Source: an uncultured bacterium (lineage in GTDB: Bacteria; Bacillota; Clostridia; Oscillospirales; Ruminococcaceae). From it: a stretch of 9,062 bases of DNA. Position numbers and translations under genes: made by a program. The stretch covers positions 1,714-10,775 of the forward strand of contig CAKWRB010000029.1 in assembly GCA_934845495.1 (NCBI GenBank), given 5' to 3'. The number at the start of each line of letters is the position of its first letter. Position 1 is the stretch's first letter. The notes beneath the pieces are model-generated. The model did not search any database. It saw only the letters and a program-made list of their open reading frames with translations, and was not told where the DNA came from. Below, piece by piece: positions 6,138 to 9,062 of the stretch.

Positions 6138-7499
6138 ATGAGTGCTTCAGCGTCCATCGATCCGGCGGTGCGCCGGGAGGTTTGGAGCGACTACTTCCGC
6201 TACCTGCTCCCCACCCTCATCGGGCAGATCGCCCACTCCTTCTATTGCATGGCCGATGTATTCTTTGTGGGGGCTGCTGTGGGCAGCGACGGCCTGGCCG
6301 CCCTGAATGTGGCCCTGCCGGTGTTCACCCTCTTCTCCGCCTTCAGCCTGATGGTGGGTGTGGGTACTGCCACCACTGCCTCCATCCTCACCGGACAGGG
6401 GGAAACCCACCAGACCGACCGGGTATTCACCCAGTCGATGGCACTGCTGGCGGTGGTGGGATTGACCATGACGATACTCACCTCGGTATTCATCGTGCCG
6501 CTGGCCCGGATCTTCGGCGCCACCGACCGCATCCTCACCGAAGTGGTGGACTATATGCGGCCCATCAACCTGCTCGCCTTTGCCTATATCTTCTCCGGCG
6601 CACTGGGTGTCATCATCCGGGCGGACGGTAATCCCCGGTTGGTGATGATCGCCGGCACCACCGGCAACATCTGCAACATCGTGCTGGACTATGTCTTTAC
6701 CATGAAGCTGGGCATGGGAATGTTCGGGGCTGGTCTGGCCACCATTCTGGGCCACTGCGTAGCCGTGCTGCTCTACTTGCTGCACTTTGCCCTGCGCCAG
6801 AACCACCTGCACTTCACCCGCAGCTTCCTGGACCCGGCCGCCTGCATCCGGGTGCTGAAAAACGGCATCGGCTCCAGCATTCTGGAGATCTCTGCCGGGC
6901 TCATCGTCCTGCTCTTCAACATCGCCCTGCTCCGGGTCAGCGGAGAGGCTGCGGTGGCCATCTTCTCGGTGCTTTCCAACATCGCCTATGTGGGCAAGGG
7001 TGTCTTTAACGGTATGGCCCAGGCCGCCCAGCCCATTCTCAGCACCAGCTATGGCGCCGGGCGATACGATCGGGTCCGGGCTGCCAACCGCTGCGCCATG
7101 ACAGCAGCTGCCGGCTTCTCCACCGTGATCTATCTGATCCTGGTGCTGTGTGCCGGAATCATCATGCCGGTCTTTGTGGAACCGGGACTGGTCCCCATGG
7201 GGGTCCGGGCCCTGCGGCTCTACTTTCTGGCCTTTCCCTTCACCGGGCTCAATACGGTGATGATGTATACCTTCCAGTCACTGGAAAAGGTGCGCTACAC
7301 CTCGGTGATCGCTGTGCTGCGGGGCGTTGTGCTCATCTCCGCCTCGCTGCTCATCTTCTCAGCGCTCTGGGGAGAGACCGGTGTGTGGCTGGCCCTCTTT
7401 GCCACCGAATTGACCACTTATGTGGTGTTCACACCGGTGCGCTCCAAGGTGGATCGCTCACTGGACCATGCTCCGGCACTCCGCCCTGCCCTGCGCTGA
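6138..7499 (+). CDS. MATE family efflux transporter (MepA/DinF-type)
   Basis: A 453-residue polytopic membrane protein of the multidrug and toxic compound extrusion family, a cation-coupled exporter. About twelve hydrophobic segments in two similar halves run from residue 20 to 435. Family marks include the TM1 region (LPTLIGQIAHSFYCMADVFFVG), RADGNPR at 161-167, NICNIVLDYVF...GMFGAGLATILG around 177-205, and the second-half equivalent QAAQPILSTSYGAGR at 295-309. Length is typical. The ATG is preceded by GAGAGG 11 nt upstream, slightly long, in a leader with a stable stem-loop. It is a single-gene unit closed by a strong terminator and divergent from the PucR-type regulator. The substrate cannot be told from sequence; drugs, dyes or metabolites are all possible. 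Confidence 0.95.
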   Translation: MSASASIDPAVRREVWSDYFRYLLPTLIGQIAHSFYCMADVFFVGAAVGSDGLAALNVALPVFTLFSAFSLMVGVGTATTASILTGQGETHQTDRVFTQSMALLAVVGLTMTILTSVFIVPLARIFGATDRILTEVVDYMRPINLLAFAYIFSGALGVIIRADGNPRLVMIAGTTGNICNIVLDYVFTMKLGMGMFGAGLATILGHCVAVLLYLLHFALRQNHLHFTRSFLDPAACIRVLKNGIGSSILEISAGLIVLLFNIALLRVSGEAAVAIFSVLSNIAYVGKGVFNGMAQAAQPILSTSYGAGRYDRVRAANRCAMTAAAGFSTVIYLILVLCAGIIMPVFVEPGLVPMGVRALRLYFLAFPFTGLNTVMMYTFQSLEKVRYTSVIAVLRGVVLISASLLIFSALWGETGVWLALFATELTTYVVFTPVRSKVDRSLDHAPALRPALR

Positions 7500-7514
7500 A
7501 TCCGGATATAAGCC

Positions 7515-7554
7515 AAAAGGACTCCTCCTTCCGATCGAAGGGGGAGTCCTTTTT
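7515..7554. terminator. Strong intrinsic terminator, probably bidirectional
   Basis: A 13-bp stem (7519-7531 with 7537-7549, one T-G wobble) closes a 5-nt loop and is flanked by AAAA on the left and TTTTT on the right, which extend the pairing. On the plus strand it ends the MATE transcript 15 nt after the stop codon. On the minus strand, with TTTT after the stem, it can serve the convergent rsuA-small protein unit, which stops 31 nt away. Confidence 0.92.
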
Positions 7555-7585
7555 ATAGTGGGGCAAAGGCCCCGGTATCCAGAAG

Positions 7586-7804
7586 TTATCGGGCACGGTC
7601 CAGCCGACGGGTTGCCCGGCAGACCCCCAGAAAACCGCTGGCGGTCCACAGCACCGGCGGCAACAGCACCAGACGGCTCACCTTCCACAGACGAAGGCGG
7701 CCGGCTGCCCCTGCTGTAAAGATGCCCACGGCCATGCTCAGCGTTCCGGCAAGCACTGAGATGCTCCAGCCAAACTGCCGGAACAGATTCTTCCATCCAC
7801 TCAC
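7586..7804 (-). CDS. Small two-helix membrane protein of unknown function, coupled to rsuA
   Basis: A 72-residue protein I do not recognise. It has two hydrophobic segments (about 13-34 and 42-60) separated by a short basic stretch (RLRLWK), and a basic C-terminus (RATRRLDRAR), so it is probably a small integral membrane protein with two helices. The GTG start overlaps the rsuA TGA stop in a GTGA arrangement, and AAGGGGAG lies 8 nt upstream inside the end of rsuA, so it is likely translated by coupling. The TAA stop is followed 31 nt later by a terminator that also works in this direction. Coupling and ribosome binding site favour a real gene, but with no family match in hand a chance open frame remains possible. 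Confidence 0.6.
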   Translation of the reverse strand: MSGWKNLFRQFGWSISVLAGTLSMAVGIFTAGAAGRLRLWKVSRLVLLPPVLWTASGFLGVCRATRRLDRAR

Positions 7805-8538
7805 TGCGCATTCTCCCCTTTCTTTCCCTCCAGGCGGAGAAGTTCCTCCTCGGTCAGCTCCCGGCAGGCGCCCTTGGGCAGGGCCGGATCCAGCGGCAAA
7901 CCGCCGATCTGCTCCCGCTTGAGGTAGATGACCTGATAGCCGAAGCGCTCGAACATCCGCTTGATCTGATGGTACATTCCCTCGCAGATGATCACCGAAA
8001 CACGGGGGTTCGCCCCATTTTCCAGGATGGTGAGCTCTGCCGGCAGGGTGTGATCTCCGCCGCCGATGTCCACGCCCTGTTCAAACTCCCCGATCACAGC
8101 CGGGTCCAGTGGATGGTCCAGCACCGCTGTATACCGCTTGGGCAGCTTGTTTTTCGGGGCCAGGATGCGGTGGGCAAAGGCGCCATCGTCGGTGATGAGC
8201 ACAAAGCCCTCGGTGTCCTTATCCAGCCGCCCGGCCGGGAAGAGGTTTTTGCGGCGCAGCTCGGGCGGCACCAGATCCACCACGGTGGGCTGATGCCGGT
8301 CCTCGGTAGCAGATACCACCCCCTGGGGCTTGTGGAGCATGAGATAGAGATGCTCCCGCACCTGCAGCGGCACACCGTCCACCTCGATTTGGTCGGTCTG
8401 CAGCTCCACCTGCCGGTCTGCCGATTTTTCCGGCTGTCCGTTCACCGTCACCCGGCCTTTGCGGATCAGCTCCCGGACCTCCTTGCGGGTCTGGGTGCCC
8501 TGACCTGCCAGCAGCCGGTCCAGACGCATCTTTGCCAT
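7801..8538 (-). CDS. rsuA: RsuA-family 16S rRNA pseudouridine synthase
   Basis: A cytoplasmic RNA-modifying enzyme that converts a uridine to pseudouridine; E. coli RsuA modifies U516 of 16S rRNA in the small subunit. The 245 residues comprise an S4 RNA-binding domain (about 4-62, MRLDRLLAGQG...GRVTVNG) and the synthase domain (about 63-235). Catalytic Asp106 lies in the family motif AGRLDKDTEG, with KPQGVVSA upstream and the RsuA-type EGMYHQIKRMF and LKREQIGG segments downstream. The ATG has AAGGAGG 8 nt upstream, better placed than the Met at codon 4. It has its own promoter in the 68-bp gap after the DUF4830-like gene, and its stop overlaps the start of the small membrane protein. RsuA rather than RluB is favoured by overall pattern; the exact target site is inferred. 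Confidence 0.93.
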   Translation of the reverse strand: MAKMRLDRLLAGQGTQTRKEVRELIRKGRVTVNGQPEKSADRQVELQTDQIEVDGVPLQVREHLYLMLHKPQGVVSATEDRHQPTVVDLVPPELRRKNLFPAGRLDKDTEGFVLITDDGAFAHRILAPKNKLPKRYTAVLDHPLDPAVIGEFEQGVDIGGGDHTLPAELTILENGANPRVSVIICEGMYHQIKRMFERFGYQVIYLKREQIGGLPLDPALPKGACRELTEEELLRLEGKKGENAQ

Positions 8539-8568
8539 GGGGTTCCCCTCCTTTGATTTGCTGCTTCA

Positions 8569-8597
8569 AGGATACCACACCCCGTCCATTTTCTCAA
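8569..8597 (-). promoter_or_regulatory. Promoter of rsuA
   Basis: On the minus strand, -35 TTGAGA (5/6) and -10 TATCCT (4/6) are separated by 17 nt, and TGG directly before the -10 adds an extended element. Transcription would start near 8562, leaving a short leader that holds the AAGGAGG ribosome binding site. Confidence 0.65.
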
Positions 8598-8606
8598 GAG
8601 CAGAGA

Positions 8607-9062
8607 TCAGGCCAGCTGCTCCAGCCCCAGCCACACCGAGGAGGAGGCATCGAACCCGTGCATGAACCCGTCGGCCGACGGGGAACTGATGTCTCCGCCG
8701 ATCACCCGGTCCTTGTAGACCAGCAGCGTGATGCGCACCTCCTCCGCTCCGCCCGGATACCCCGGCAGCGCGTAGACATACCGGCGGCACACCTTGCCCC
8801 GATAGCGGCTCAGGTCGAAGCCCTGCTGCTTCTGGATGTAGTTGTACTTTTCGTAGGCCTCGTCAAACTGGCCGGGGATCAGCACCTCCCGGATCTCCAG
8901 CGGTTCCTCCTGCACCTCCCAGCCATACGCCGCCATAAAGTCCCGGCGCTGCTGCTCGTTGGCGGCCGCCGGGTTCACCTTCCGGGCCGAAATGCTGCTG
9001 GACTGCATCACCTGCTGCACCAGCTTCTCCCGGATCCCGGCTGCCCCTGCCCCGATCAGCCC
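8607..9062 (-). CDS. DUF4830-like protein, N-terminus outside the window
   Basis: The reading frame is open to the right edge of the window, so only the C-terminal 151 residues are seen. The visible part begins with a Gly/Ala-rich stretch (GLIGAGAAG) that may be the end of a membrane segment or signal peptide. A globular part of about 110 residues follows, with GWEV, an EVLIPGQFDEAYEKYNYIQKQQGFDLSRYRGK core and RYVYALPGYP. This pattern matches my recollection of DUF4830, found in Clostridia and of unknown function. A GTG at 9018-9020 is a possible internal start but has no convincing ribosome binding site, so I read the gene as continuing upstream. It ends 68 bp before rsuA with no terminator between. 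Confidence 0.72.
   Translation of the reverse strand, partial: GLIGAGAAGIREKLVQQVMQSSSISARKVNPAAANEQQRRDFMAAYGWEVQEEPLEIREVLIPGQFDEAYEKYNYIQKQQGFDLSRYRGKVCRRYVYALPGYPGGAEEVRITLLVYKDRVIGGDISSPSADGFMHGFDASSSVWLGLEQLA

Noticed and set aside
5667..6141. Short open frames in the divergent intergenic region on both strands
   Set aside because: They are rich in Phe/Cys/Ser from T-runs, have no ribosome binding site and overlap the promoters of both flanking genes.
6147..6812. Minus-strand open frame (221 codons) opposite the MATE gene
   Set aside because: It is a His/Gly/Gln-rich mirror of hydrophobic codons; the sense strand encodes clear MATE motifs and transmembrane segments.
7969..8556. Plus-strand open frame (195 codons) opposite rsuA
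   Set aside because: The minus strand encodes a complete RsuA-type protein with its catalytic Asp; the plus frame has no recognisable pattern.
1..9062. A novel defence, mobile or biosynthetic system
   Set aside because: All larger genes belong to known housekeeping or transport families. There are no transposases, integrases, nucleases, toxin-antitoxin pairs or terminal repeats, and coding composition looks uniform.

Overview
The window looks like ordinary chromosomal DNA from a Gram-positive, GC-rich member of the Clostridia, most likely the Oscillospiraceae/Ruminococcaceae (Faecalibacterium/Subdoligranulum-like). The reasons are the strong AGGAGG-type ribosome binding sites, the ftsE-ftsX-murein hydrolase-S41 protease gene order, the PucR/CdaR-type regulator and a DUF4830-like protein. 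The taxonomy is inference; no rRNA or marker gene is present.

Left part (4-5599, all on the minus strand). In transcription order there is a PucR/CdaR-type helix-turn-helix regulator, the division ABC transporter pair ftsE and ftsX (overlapping by 14 nt), a secreted coiled-coil M23 (LytM) murein hydrolase with all metal and catalytic residues, and a membrane-anchored S41 (CtpA/CtpB-type) PDZ protease with a Ser/Glu-rich tail. FtsEX and the hydrolase form a recognisable module: FtsE hydrolyses ATP in the cytoplasm, FtsX passes the change through the membrane, and the coiled-coil hydrolase cuts peptidoglycan at the septum. A clear intrinsic terminator after the hydrolase gene and a separate extended -10 promoter suggest that the protease is transcribed on its own.

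Middle (5600-6137). A 538-bp AT-rich divergent intergenic region carries two overlapping sigma-A-like promoters reading left into the regulator. An extended -10 promoter reads right into a MATE-family efflux gene and is followed by a GC-rich stem-loop in the leader.

Right part (6138-9062). The MATE transporter (plus strand) ends at a strong, probably bidirectional terminator. Facing it on the minus strand are a partial DUF4830-like protein that runs off the right edge, an RsuA-type 16S rRNA pseudouridine synthase with its own good promoter, and a small two-helix membrane protein whose GTG start overlaps the rsuA stop.

I found no mobile element, CRISPR array, tRNA or rRNA, and no convincing undescribed multi-gene system. 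The items most worth checking are the placement of the regulator ahead of ftsEX, the catalytically intact hydrolase with ambiguous membrane anchoring, the coupled small membrane protein, and the structured leader of the MATE gene.
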